IMG/VR virus record: IMGVR_UViG_3300024346_008907
Location: 1 to 24,412 of that record
Strand: one strand, 5' to 3'
DNA length: 24,412 nt
DNA from: a virus
Below, piece by piece: positions 8,970 through 15,780 of this stretch. The translations under genes were made by a program, and so were the position numbers. Below the pieces are notes generated by a model, which did no database searches, was not told where the DNA came from, and was given only the letters and a program-made list of their open reading frames with translations. The number at the start of each line of letters is the position of its first letter. The stretch's first letter is position 1.

Positions 8970-9258
8970 TTTCAAACCATTGGGTGACCGTATTTTGGTT
9001 AAACCTGAAGAACAAGAACAAAAATCAAAGGGAGGGTTAATTCTCACAGATTCAGTCCAAAGAGGACAAAAAGTATATGGAACTGTTGTTGCAGTTGGAA
9101 CAGGTATTTTCTCACAAAGTGGGGAGAAAATTCCGGTAACTGTTCAAGTTGGGGATAGAGTACTTTATACTAAAAATGAGGCCTCGAATAAAATCACATT
9201 GGAAGGAGAAGATTTACTTCTATTCAATGAACACGAACTGATAGGATTTGTCAGATAG
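8959..9258 (+). CDS. groES: Co-chaperonin GroES, phage-encoded
   Basis: 99-aa GroES, the expected length (about 97 in E. coli). It begins with FKPLGDRILVKPEE. The mobile loop with KSKGGLILTDS (about 22-32) carries the hydrophobic triad that docks on GroEL. VVAVGTG, VQVGDRVLY and a C-terminal LLLFNEHELIGFV complete the beta-barrel pattern. It should cap the GroEL encoded at 3298. It is the last gene of the clamp operon and is separated from groEL by the replisome genes. A tyrosine or aromatic roof loop is not obvious in the VGTGIFSQSGEKI segment. Confidence 0.96.
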   Translation: MEINFKPLGDRILVKPEEQEQKSKGGLILTDSVQRGQKVYGTVVAVGTGIFSQSGEKIPVTVQVGDRVLYTKNEASNKITLEGEDLLLFNEHELIGFVR

Positions 9259-9293
9259 TGTAAACGGAATGTAAGGGGGTAGAGACTTTTACA

Positions 9294-9328
9294 TTAATCA
9301 AAATGTTATGTTTAATTTAATCAAAATG
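9294..9328 (+). repeat. 12-base direct repeat upstream of the TonB receptor gene
   Basis: TTAATCAAAATG occurs at 9294-9305 and again at 9317-9328, 23 bases apart start to start, in the 81-base gap between groES and the receptor gene. A weak promoter-like TATGTTTA lies between the copies at 9307-9314. About two helical turns between copies suggests possible regulator binding sites on one DNA face. An AT-rich coincidence is possible. Confidence 0.5.
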
Positions 9329-9339
9329 AAAATTTAATT

Positions 9340-12057
9340 ATGAAAAAACTATTATTAGTTGGTTTAATGATGTTATCATCATTTATGACTTTCGCACAGA
9401 TTAGTGGGAAAGTAGTTGATGTAGATAGCAAACAACCATTACCAGGTGCAACCATCCTCGTCAAAGGTACGAAAACGGGTGTTGTAACTGATTTTGATGG
9501 AAAGTTTACTATTGAAACAGCAACCGCAGGAAATACACTTGTAGTATCGTATCTTGGATACACATCACAAGATATTACTGCACAAAACGGAATTGTGGTT
9601 GGGTTAACTGCCCAAATAAACGCATTGGAAGAAATCGTTCTTACATCAGGAGTTATTGATGTTGCAAAAGTTCGTGAAACTCCAGTTGCAGTATCAACTA
9701 TTGGAGCAGCAGAAATTGCTTTAAAAATTGGTAACCAAGAATTCCCTGAAATTATGAACTCTACACCTGGTGTGTACGCAACCAAACAAGGTGGTGGATA
9801 TGGGGATTCTCGTATCAACCTTCGTGGTTTTGATATGCGTAACACATCTTTCCTTATTAACGGGCAACCTGTTAATGATATGGAAAGTGGTTGGGTGTAT
9901 TGGTCTAACTGGCAAGGTTTAACCGATGTTGCAAGTGGTATCCAAATCCAAAGAGGATTGGGTGCATCTCGTTTAGCAGTTCCATCAGTAGGTGGTACTG
10001 TTTCTATATTTACTAAAGCTGCCGAAAAAGAACAAGGTGGTTCATTATCTCAAACTATTGGTAACGATGGTTACTCTAAAACTGCATTCGTTTACAATAG
10101 TGGTAAAAATGATAAAGGATGGGCAACCTCTTTATTACTTTCTAAATGGAGTGGAGATGGTTACATCTATGGAACTCAAGGTGAAGGAACAACTTACTTT
10201 GCTGCAGTTGGTTATGCACCCGAAGGTTCTAAACACCAACTTAACCTTTCAGTATTAGGTGCAGGACAATGGCACCACCAAAGAACTTCATGGGTATCAA
10301 TCCGTGATTATCAAAACTTTGGTAAAGACCATAAAGAAGGTATTGATAGAAGATGGTCATCAGATGCTGGTTTCTTGAATGGTGAAGAATACAACATGAG
10401 AAGAAACTTCTACAACAAACCATTGGCAACTTTTAACTGGGATTACCAAATTAAAAGTAACTTGAAATTGAACACTTCTTTATACGCATCTGCGGGTAGA
10501 GGTGGTGGAACCGGTCCACGTGGTGGAAACTTCAGAGCAGCTGCCACTGATATGTTCCCATTTAATATCGATTTAACTACACATTACTTGGAAAACAATA
10601 GAGGTACTCGTGATGCAAATGGATTCATCAATTTTGATGCAGTTGTTGCTTCTAACCAAGCTACAACTTCTCCTTACACCGGTGCTATTAGTGGATTTGA
10701 TGGACAACTTATTGGTTCTAATGGATTCCGTAACGATGGTGTAAATCGTGCAGTTCTTGTTCGTAGAGCATCTATGAACTCTCATGACTGGGTTGGTGGT
10801 ATTTCTAACTTGGAAGGCCAATTTGGTAAATTCAGAACTTCAATTGGAGTTGATTTAAGACAATACAAAGGATATCACTATCGTGTATTGAATGACTTAT
10901 TAGGTTTGGATGGTTACTACTCTACTGGTAACAAGAACTCTGCTGGTCAAATCATCAATACAACTGTTGATGCATCTCCATTCTCTGATACAGGTATTAG
11001 AGGACCAAAAATTGATTACTATAATAATGGTATCGTAGGATGGCAAGGTGTTAATGGATTGGTAGAATATCAAGGAGACAAACTAACTGCAGTATTACAA
11101 GGAGGTAAATCGAATCAATCTTTCCAAAGAGAAGATTTCTTTGACCAACCTGAAAAACCAATCTCTGAAACTCACAACCAAGGTGGTGGGTATCTTAAAG
11201 GTGGTGCTAACTTAAATCTTGATACAAAATCAAACGTATTTTTTAATGCTGGTTTGATTTCAAGACAACCACAATTCGATGCAGTATTCCCTAACTTTGC
11301 TAACAATGTTAATCCAGATTTACAGAATGAAGAAATTCAATCAGTAGAATTAGGATATGGTTTTGTTGGTGATAAAGTTTCTTTCAATATAAACGCATAC
11401 TCTACCTCATGGGGTAATCGTTTCATCACCACATCATTATTTGGTGCACAAGGTGACCAAGGAACTGCTCAATTCAGAAACATTGATGTACAACACAATG
11501 GTGTTGAGTTTGAAGGTACTTATAGACCAACATCTCGTTTGATTCTTAAAGGTATGTTATCAGTTGGTGATTGGAGATATACAAAAGATTTCACATCAGA
11601 ATTATTTGATGCAAATCAACAATCAGTTGGAACTGGTACTCTTTACTTAAAAGATGCAAAAGTAGGTGATGCAGCACAATTAACTGCAAACTTATCTGCT
11701 GATTATCGTGTTGGTAAAACCAACTTTGATATCTCTTACAGATTTGTAGATGGATTGTATGCAGATTACGCAATCACTGATGCAGTATTTAAAGAACCAG
11801 GAAATGCTGGAGCTCTTAAATTACCATCTTACGGATTAGTAGATGGTGGTGTATCAACTCGTTTCAAATTATTTGGTAACGATGCATCATTAAGAGTAAA
11901 CATTAATAACTTATTTGATACTGTTTATATTGCAGAATCAGAAACTAACATCCATGCAACTGCAGGTTCACAGACTTGGAATGGGGTAGATGTTAATAAC
12001 TCTGTATGGTTCGGGTTTGGAAGAACTTGGAACACATCATTGAAATATAGATTTTAA
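9340..12057 (+). CDS. TonB-dependent outer-membrane receptor, Bacteroidota type
   Basis: 905-aa outer-membrane receptor. The N terminus, MKKLLLVGLMMLSSFMTFAQ, is a typical signal peptide with likely cleavage near Ala19/Gln20. A carboxypeptidase-regulatory-like domain follows (about 21-95) with the pattern GKVVDVDSKQPLPGATILVKG and TDFDGKFTI. The plug domain spans about 105-230, with PEIMNSTPGVYATKQGG, INLRGFDMRN and IQRGLGASRLAVPSVGGT. The remainder is barrel, ending in the aromatic C-terminal signature LKYRF. Such proteins import siderophores, vitamins or glycans using TonB energy, and the ligand cannot be read here. It lies alone between groES and a strong terminator. By eye it uses more AAC, TTC and TAC codons than its neighbours. 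A full-length copy in a phage replication region is very unusual. Confidence 0.95.
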   Translation: MKKLLLVGLMMLSSFMTFAQISGKVVDVDSKQPLPGATILVKGTKTGVVTDFDGKFTIETATAGNTLVVSYLGYTSQDITAQNGIVVGLTAQINALEEIVLTSGVIDVAKVRETPVAVSTIGAAEIALKIGNQEFPEIMNSTPGVYATKQGGGYGDSRINLRGFDMRNTSFLINGQPVNDMESGWVYWSNWQGLTDVASGIQIQRGLGASRLAVPSVGGTVSIFTKAAEKEQGGSLSQTIGNDGYSKTAFVYNSGKNDKGWATSLLLSKWSGDGYIYGTQGEGTTYFAAVGYAPEGSKHQLNLSVLGAGQWHHQRTSWVSIRDYQNFGKDHKEGIDRRWSSDAGFLNGEEYNMRRNFYNKPLATFNWDYQIKSNLKLNTSLYASAGRGGGTGPRGGNFRAAATDMFPFNIDLTTHYLENNRGTRDANGFINFDAVVASNQATTSPYTGAISGFDGQLIGSNGFRNDGVNRAVLVRRASMNSHDWVGGISNLEGQFGKFRTSIGVDLRQYKGYHYRVLNDLLGLDGYYSTGNKNSAGQIINTTVDASPFSDTGIRGPKIDYYNNGIVGWQGVNGLVEYQGDKLTAVLQGGKSNQSFQREDFFDQPEKPISETHNQGGGYLKGGANLNLDTKSNVFFNAGLISRQPQFDAVFPNFANNVNPDLQNEEIQSVELGYGFVGDKVSFNINAYSTSWGNRFITTSLFGAQGDQGTAQFRNIDVQHNGVEFEGTYRPTSRLILKGMLSVGDWRYTKDFTSELFDANQQSVGTGTLYLKDAKVGDAAQLTANLSADYRVGKTNFDISYRFVDGLYADYAITDAVFKEPGNAGALKLPSYGLVDGGVSTRFKLFGNDASLRVNINNLFDTVYIAESETNIHATAGSQTWNGVDVNNSVWFGFGRTWNTSLKYRF

Positions 12058-12071
12058 TAATATTTAATAGA

Positions 12072-12096
12072 GGGGGAGGATTTCCTCCCCTTTTTT
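12072..12096 (+). terminator. Strong intrinsic terminator after the TonB receptor gene
   Basis: Stem GGGGAGG (12073-12079) pairs perfectly with CCTCCCC (12084-12090) around an ATTT loop, followed by six T (12091-12096). It is the most GC-rich short stretch in the window. The next gene starts at 12100, only three bases later, and no promoter is visible between them. Confidence 0.9.
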
Positions 12097-12099
12097 ATT

Positions 12100-12816
12100 A
12101 TGGATATATCAAATAAAATCACAGTAGTAATTCCTTCATATAATGAGGAATTTTACATTTATAATACTTTATGGTATTTATCTCGCCAAGAGTTTAGTGG
12201 TAAGTTAAAAGTTATTATTGCTGATGGAAATTCTACCGATAGAACTTTAGAACGAATTTCAAAAGCATCAGAAGATTTTAAAAATCTTGATATACAAATT
12301 ATCGAAGGTGGTATGGTTGGTGTTGCTAGAAACAATGGGGCAAAACTCGTAACTACTCCTTATATTTTATTCATAGATGCAGATTCAATATTACTTCAAA
12401 AAGATATTCTAATTGAAACTTTAAAATATTCAGAAGATTATGGTATCATAACTTGCAAACAAAAATCAACTGTAAGTGGATTTAAATCTAAACTAACTTG
12501 GGATATATTTAATTTTGTTAGAAAAATAATGCCTGAAACATTTTGTACCGGCTGTTATTTTTTTATACATACTGATAAATTTAGATTGTTAGGTGGGTTT
12601 GATGAAACTTTAAATAATTCAGAAGATTTTTGGTTAAGTAGAAAAGTACCTAAAAAATATTTTAAAATTTTAGATAGATATATTGGTCAAGATGCCCGTA
12701 GGTTTAAAAAAATGGGTTATTTAAATTTTTTAAAAATAGTTATTTTAAATTATTGGTATAGAAACGATATCCGATGGTTTAAAAAAGATGTTGGATATTG
12801 GGAACCTTATGAATAA
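12100..12816 (+). CDS. Glycosyltransferase family 2
   Basis: 238-aa GT-A fold glycosyltransferase. The N terminus reads ITVVIPSYNEE (7-17), with ADGNSTDRT at 41-49. The metal-binding motif DADS is at 93-96, and the acceptor-side ED motif is in NNSEDFWLSRK (172-182). These are the standard GT2 marks, and no membrane helices are evident. It transfers a sugar from a nucleotide donor; acceptor unknown. Its stop overlaps the start of an LpxH-like phosphoesterase by eight bases, so the two are probably made together, which hints at an envelope lipid or LPS substrate. The start at 12100 has no ribosome binding site and follows the receptor terminator by three bases. Very AT-rich codon use. Confidence 0.9.
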   Translation: MDISNKITVVIPSYNEEFYIYNTLWYLSRQEFSGKLKVIIADGNSTDRTLERISKASEDFKNLDIQIIEGGMVGVARNNGAKLVTTPYILFIDADSILLQKDILIETLKYSEDYGIITCKQKSTVSGFKSKLTWDIFNFVRKIMPETFCTGCYFFIHTDKFRLLGGFDETLNNSEDFWLSRKVPKKYFKILDRYIGQDARRFKKMGYLNFLKIVILNYWYRNDIRWFKKDVGYWEPYE

Positions 12817-13498
12817 AACACTTTTCATTTCAGACGTACATTTAGGTTCAAGGGGGTCAAATCCAACTGAACTATACAAGCTTTTAAATAAAGAACAACC
12901 GGAACAAATTTTTATTGTAGGTGATTTTATTGACGGATGGTTATTAAAGAAACGATTTTATTGGACAAAGGAATGTACTGATGTTATTCGTAAAATACTT
13001 GCCTACTCAAATAAAGGAACACAAGTAATTTATATCACAGGAAATCATGATGATTTTCTTCGTTCTTATTCTCCTTATGACTTTGGTAATATTAAAATTG
13101 TAGATGAGTGGGAGTGGAATGGATATCTAATAACACATGGTGATTTATACGATGGTATTGTGCAACTTAAATGGTTGGGTATTATTGGGTCTTACGGATA
13201 TGAACTTGCATTAATTATAGATAAAACCTTAAAAAGATTTGGATACAAGAAATCTTTTTCTAAAATGGTAAAGGATAAAGTAAAGTCTGCAGTAAAATTT
13301 ATTACTGATTTTGAAAAACAATTAGCTTATCAAGCACATTCTCGTGGATTGAAAGGTGTAATTTGTGGTCATATTCATAAACCCGAAAATAAACAAATTC
13401 AAATAAAAAATAAATCAATACACTATTTAAATTGCGGTGATTGGATAGAAAATAATTCATATATAAGTTACGATAAAAAGTTTAAGTTACATGTCTAA
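12809..13498 (+). CDS. Calcineurin-like phosphoesterase, LpxH-like (UDP-2,3-diacylglucosamine diphosphatase type)
   Basis: 229 aa from the chosen start. Metallophosphoesterase motifs appear in order: SDVHLG (8-13), GDFIDG (38-43), GNHDD (78-82), THGD (109-112) and GHIH in the C-terminal third. The sequence around SDVHLGSRG, the GDFIDGW segment, the KVKSAVKFITDFE stretch and the NCGDWIE ending resemble bacterial proteins annotated as LpxH-type. Those proteins cleave UDP-2,3-diacylglucosamine in lipid A synthesis. I chose ATG 12809 (MNKTLF) over ATG 12788 because it gives the usual N terminus and an eight-base overlap with the upstream gene, like other junctions here. Another phosphoester substrate is possible. 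Confidence 0.86.
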   Translation: MNKTLFISDVHLGSRGSNPTELYKLLNKEQPEQIFIVGDFIDGWLLKKRFYWTKECTDVIRKILAYSNKGTQVIYITGNHDDFLRSYSPYDFGNIKIVDEWEWNGYLITHGDLYDGIVQLKWLGIIGSYGYELALIIDKTLKRFGYKKSFSKMVKDKVKSAVKFITDFEKQLAYQAHSRGLKGVICGHIHKPENKQIQIKNKSIHYLNCGDWIENNSYISYDKKFKLHV

Positions 13499-14045
13499 AA
13501 TAATAAATCTGTTTGGAGGGCCTGGTATTGGTAAATCATCAATAGCTTCGGGTCTAACTTACAAACTTAAAAAGAAACACATCAATTGTGATAATCCTTA
13601 TGAGTTTCCTAAAGCACTTGCTTGGGATGAGAACCATTCTGCGATTCAAGACCAATTGTATGTACTTGCAAATCAACATAGAGGGATTGTAAAGAGTTTT
13701 GGTAAAGTTGATTACATTGTATTGGATTCACCTATAATTCTTTCTCTCGTGTATCGTAGTGTGTATCAAGGAACCTCTTATCCAGCCACTTTATATAATT
13801 CAGAACACTTTGATAAGTTAGTATTAGATATTCATAATCAGTACGATTCAATTAACATTTTATTGGAACGTAGTGATGATGGAGTTCATAATGATAAAGA
13901 ACGATATCAAAGTTTAGAAGAATCTAAAAAATTGGATAGAGAAATTGAGAATACTCTAATAAAACACAACATTCCTTACCATAAAGTTAAAGTTGGTAAG
14001 AATACAGTTAATAAAATCATCAAACTTTTGGATATTACAAAATAA
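13491..14045 (+). CDS. P-loop kinase-like NTPase, AAA_28/NadR-like
   Basis: 184-aa P-loop protein. Walker A is GGPGIGKSS at 9-17, and a Walker-B-like strand is VDYIVLDSP at about 73-81. Later basic and charged segments (LLERSDDGVHNDKERYQ) could form a lid. The overall plan resembles small kinases of the AAA_28/NadR nucleoside-kinase group. Substrate is not evident: a nucleoside, nucleotide, nicotinamide riboside or modified base in DNA are all possible. Its start overlaps the phosphoesterase stop by eight bases. The -33 box of the next promoter lies in its last codons. Confidence 0.75.
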   Translation: MSKIINLFGGPGIGKSSIASGLTYKLKKKHINCDNPYEFPKALAWDENHSAIQDQLYVLANQHRGIVKSFGKVDYIVLDSPIILSLVYRSVYQGTSYPATLYNSEHFDKLVLDIHNQYDSINILLERSDDGVHNDKERYQSLEESKKLDREIENTLIKHNIPYHKVKVGKNTVNKIIKLLDITK

Positions 14046-14058
14046 ATAACTATCTTTG
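14026..14058 (+). promoter_or_regulatory. Bacteroidota-type promoter for the SGNH-to-gp62 operon
   Basis: TTTG at 14027-14030, 20-base spacer, TATCTTTG at 14051-14058 followed by TA. The ATG at 14063 begins four bases after the -7 box, so the message is predicted to be leaderless, exactly as for the 89-aa gene. TTTTG/CAAAA (14026-14042, loop of seven) forms a weak dyad over the -33 box. Confidence 0.75.
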
Positions 14059-14062
14059 TACT

Positions 14063-14761
14063 ATGAAAAATAAATTGTATATATTTGGATGTAGTTATAG
14101 TTCTTGTTTTGAAATGGCAGGTATTAACAAAGAATATCATATTTACAAAAATGGCTGGCCGAAAAGTTGGTCAGAAATTTTAAGTGAAAAATTAAATACA
14201 ACTTTAGTAAATAAAGCTAAAGGTGGATTTGGAAATGATGCAATTTTTGATGAATTTTGTATACAGTCTGATAAGATTAAAAAAAATGATATTGTAATAA
14301 TAGGATGGAGTTATTTAAATAGATTTAGAGTACCTACTTTTTTAAATGAAGTTACTGATTCGAGTGAACTTTCTACTATATGGGATAACATATCAATACA
14401 TTCTACTACCCCCAATTTTTCTAAAAAAACAATTGAAGAAATTTCTTTAAGTAGAAATTCTATATTATACGAAATTGAAATTCATAATAGGGAAAATTTA
14501 ATAAGGGAGTATTCAAAGTCAAAAGGATTTAAAGTTTATTTTTGGAATGCATCACATCCATTTGAAAATGAAAATGGTTATTTATTACAAAATATAGAAA
14601 GGAAGACCCCCCATGATACCTTCATTCAATTTGTATTACGACTTGGTGGTAGTCGAATCATGGAAGAAACTAATGGAATGATTAATGATAATCATTTAGG
14701 AGAAATGGGTCATGTCATCCAAGCAAACTTGTTCTACAATGAAATAAAATTAAATTTATAA
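14063..14761 (+). CDS. SGNH/GDSL hydrolase-like protein
   Basis: 232 aa. GCSYS at 9-13 fits the block I nucleophile serine of SGNH hydrolases. KAKGGFGNDAI (51-61) fits the block II glycine and block III asparagine region. VIIGWS near 78-83 is a core strand. DNHLGEMGH near 209-217 fits the C-terminal Asp/His block V. Such enzymes remove acyl groups from sugars, lipids or peptidoglycan; the substrate is unknown. There is no signal peptide, so it should act in the cytoplasm or on the virion. It heads an operon whose promoter leaves no leader. Similar SGNH-like proteins occur in other large phages near glycan genes. Spacing of the blocks is loose, so catalytic competence is not assured. Confidence 0.68.
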   Translation: MKNKLYIFGCSYSSCFEMAGINKEYHIYKNGWPKSWSEILSEKLNTTLVNKAKGGFGNDAIFDEFCIQSDKIKKNDIVIIGWSYLNRFRVPTFLNEVTDSSELSTIWDNISIHSTTPNFSKKTIEEISLSRNSILYEIEIHNRENLIREYSKSKGFKVYFWNASHPFENENGYLLQNIERKTPHDTFIQFVLRLGGSRIMEETNGMINDNHLGEMGHVIQANLFYNEIKLNL

Positions 14762-14774
14762 AAAAAATAAAATT

Positions 14775-15008
14775 ATGGCACAAATTAACCCAACTCAACA
14801 ACCCAAAATCGATTTATCCAAAGCAACTGAACTTAAATGTCAAGATTGTGGTGGAACTGTATTTATACCCGGAACAAAGTTTCTTAAATTATCTAAATTG
14901 GTAACGGGAACACCTCAAGATGCAATCATACCCGTAGAACTATACTTATGTGGCGATTGTGGAGAAATCAACCAAGAGTTATTACCAAATGAATTAAAAT
15001 CAAACTAA
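14775..15008 (+). CDS. Small zinc-ribbon protein, 77 aa
   Basis: 77-aa protein with two CxxC knuckles: Cys22/Cys25 in KCQDCGG and Cys59/Cys62 in LCGDCGE. These are positioned for a single zinc ribbon with a 33-residue insert. The N terminus is Gln/Pro-rich and likely flexible. It lies 13 bases after the SGNH gene in an A-rich gap. Zinc ribbons of this kind bind nucleic acid or protein partners. Function not known; real-gene status is supported by the motif and operon packing. Confidence 0.82.
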   Translation: MAQINPTQQPKIDLSKATELKCQDCGGTVFIPGTKFLKLSKLVTGTPQDAIIPVELYLCGDCGEINQELLPNELKSN

Positions 15009-15012
15009 TAAG

Positions 15013-15285
15013 ATGACTATAAAAGACTATAAAACCTTTTTAAATTCCTTACCGGAGGAATTCGATGATTTCCAAATAACTCACAGAGATTATACCGACA
15101 TTACCGATGACATACTTAATGCACAGGAGGTTGGTGTTTATTCAGTGCACATTGACGAGTCTTCTAAATTATGTTGTAATATGCATAAAGAATCATATGA
15201 AATGTATGATGGATTCATACAAATGAAAATGATAGAAACCACTTGTGAATGTGGTGAGAATCCTAAATGTGAATGTAATGGCTAA
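15013..15285 (+). CDS. Unknown acidic protein with C-terminal cysteine cluster, 90 aa
   Basis: I do not recognise this 90-aa protein. The first half is acidic (FLNSLPEEFDDF and DYTDITDDI). Cysteines are at 54 and 55 (KLCCNMH) and in a terminal group at 78, 80, 86 and 88 (TCECGENPKCECNG), which could bind a metal. It starts four bases after the zinc-ribbon gene and its last eight bases overlap the start of the gp62-like gene, so it is presumably co-translated with that subunit. Confidence 0.72.
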   Translation: MTIKDYKTFLNSLPEEFDDFQITHRDYTDITDDILNAQEVGVYSVHIDESSKLCCNMHKESYEMYDGFIQMKMIETTCECGENPKCECNG

Positions 15286-15727
15286 AACATTATTTGACCA
15301 CATAAAAGCAATAACAACAGAGCAAAACCCAAAGTATTGGGATACATTAGATGAATCGGATAAGAAAACTTGGTCGAACTACATGGTTCATAGATTTCTT
15401 TCGATGAATCCTGATTGGATTGAGGTTCTTTCAGAGATTCAACCATATACTCAAACATTAGAACCAAAACAACTTTACCTTGCTTTAATTGGATTGCTAC
15501 CTAAAGGAAAATATTACTTAAAGTATATTAAAGGTAAAAAAGAAGATAGTTATGAATCTTGGTTAGTAGATTTAATCAAACAAGATTTCCAATGTACATC
15601 AAATCAAGCAGAGGAGTATCTTGAAATTTTATATTCAACCCGAGAGGGTAGGGAGAATATAAAATATATTTGTCAAAAATATGGTATAGACTCAAAACAA
15701 ATAACTAAATTAAAATTAAAAGTATAA
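15278..15727 (+). CDS. 62: Probable clamp loader small subunit (T4 gp62-like)
   Basis: 149 aa from the chosen start. Several features recall phage gp62 proteins: an N-terminal LFDHIKAIT, a YMVHRFLSMNPDW segment where the family has a (I/V)NRFLSM-like pattern, LIGLLPKGKYYLKYIKG (family: PKGKRYGKW-like), and a helical C-terminal part ending KYGIDSKQITKLKLK. gp62 is the non-ATPase partner of gp44 in the loader. T4 gp62 has 187 aa, so this one is short. I chose ATG 15278 (MAKTLF) over ATG 15245, since it yields the family-like N terminus and the eight-base overlap seen elsewhere. It is separated from the gp44-like gene by about 6.4 kb. The assignment is by pattern memory and moderate. Confidence 0.65.
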   Translation: MAKTLFDHIKAITTEQNPKYWDTLDESDKKTWSNYMVHRFLSMNPDWIEVLSEIQPYTQTLEPKQLYLALIGLLPKGKYYLKYIKGKKEDSYESWLVDLIKQDFQCTSNQAEEYLEILYSTREGRENIKYICQKYGIDSKQITKLKLKV

Positions 15728-15752
15728 AAGTTTGGATTTTCCAAACTTTTTT
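15726..15752 (+). terminator. Hairpin terminator that contains the next promoter's -33 box
   Basis: Perfect 10-base stem AAAAGTTTGG (15726-15735) and CCAAACTTTT (15741-15750) with an ATTTT loop and further T residues. It starts on the last bases of the gp62-like stop codon. TTTG at 15731-15734, inside the left arm, is the -33 box of the following promoter. Only about six T follow the last C, so efficiency is uncertain. Confidence 0.68.
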
Positions 15753-15762
15753 CGTATCTTTG
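15731..15762 (+). promoter_or_regulatory. Bacteroidota-type promoter for the Cas4/RecB-like nuclease
   Basis: TTTG at 15731-15734, 20-base spacer, TATCTTTG at 15755-15762 in the context TTCGTATCTTTGTA. The leader to ATG 15781 is only about a dozen bases. The -33 box lies within a hairpin. TTTGG-N5-CCAAA has the same position relative to the -7 box as in the 2910 promoter. Confidence 0.82.
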
Positions 15763-15780
15763 TAGTATAAAGATAAAGTT

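Noticed and set aside
12788-12808. ATG 12788 as start of the LpxH-like protein
   Set aside because: The seven extra residues are not part of the family N terminus. ATG 12809 gives the expected start and the eight-base overlap found at other junctions.
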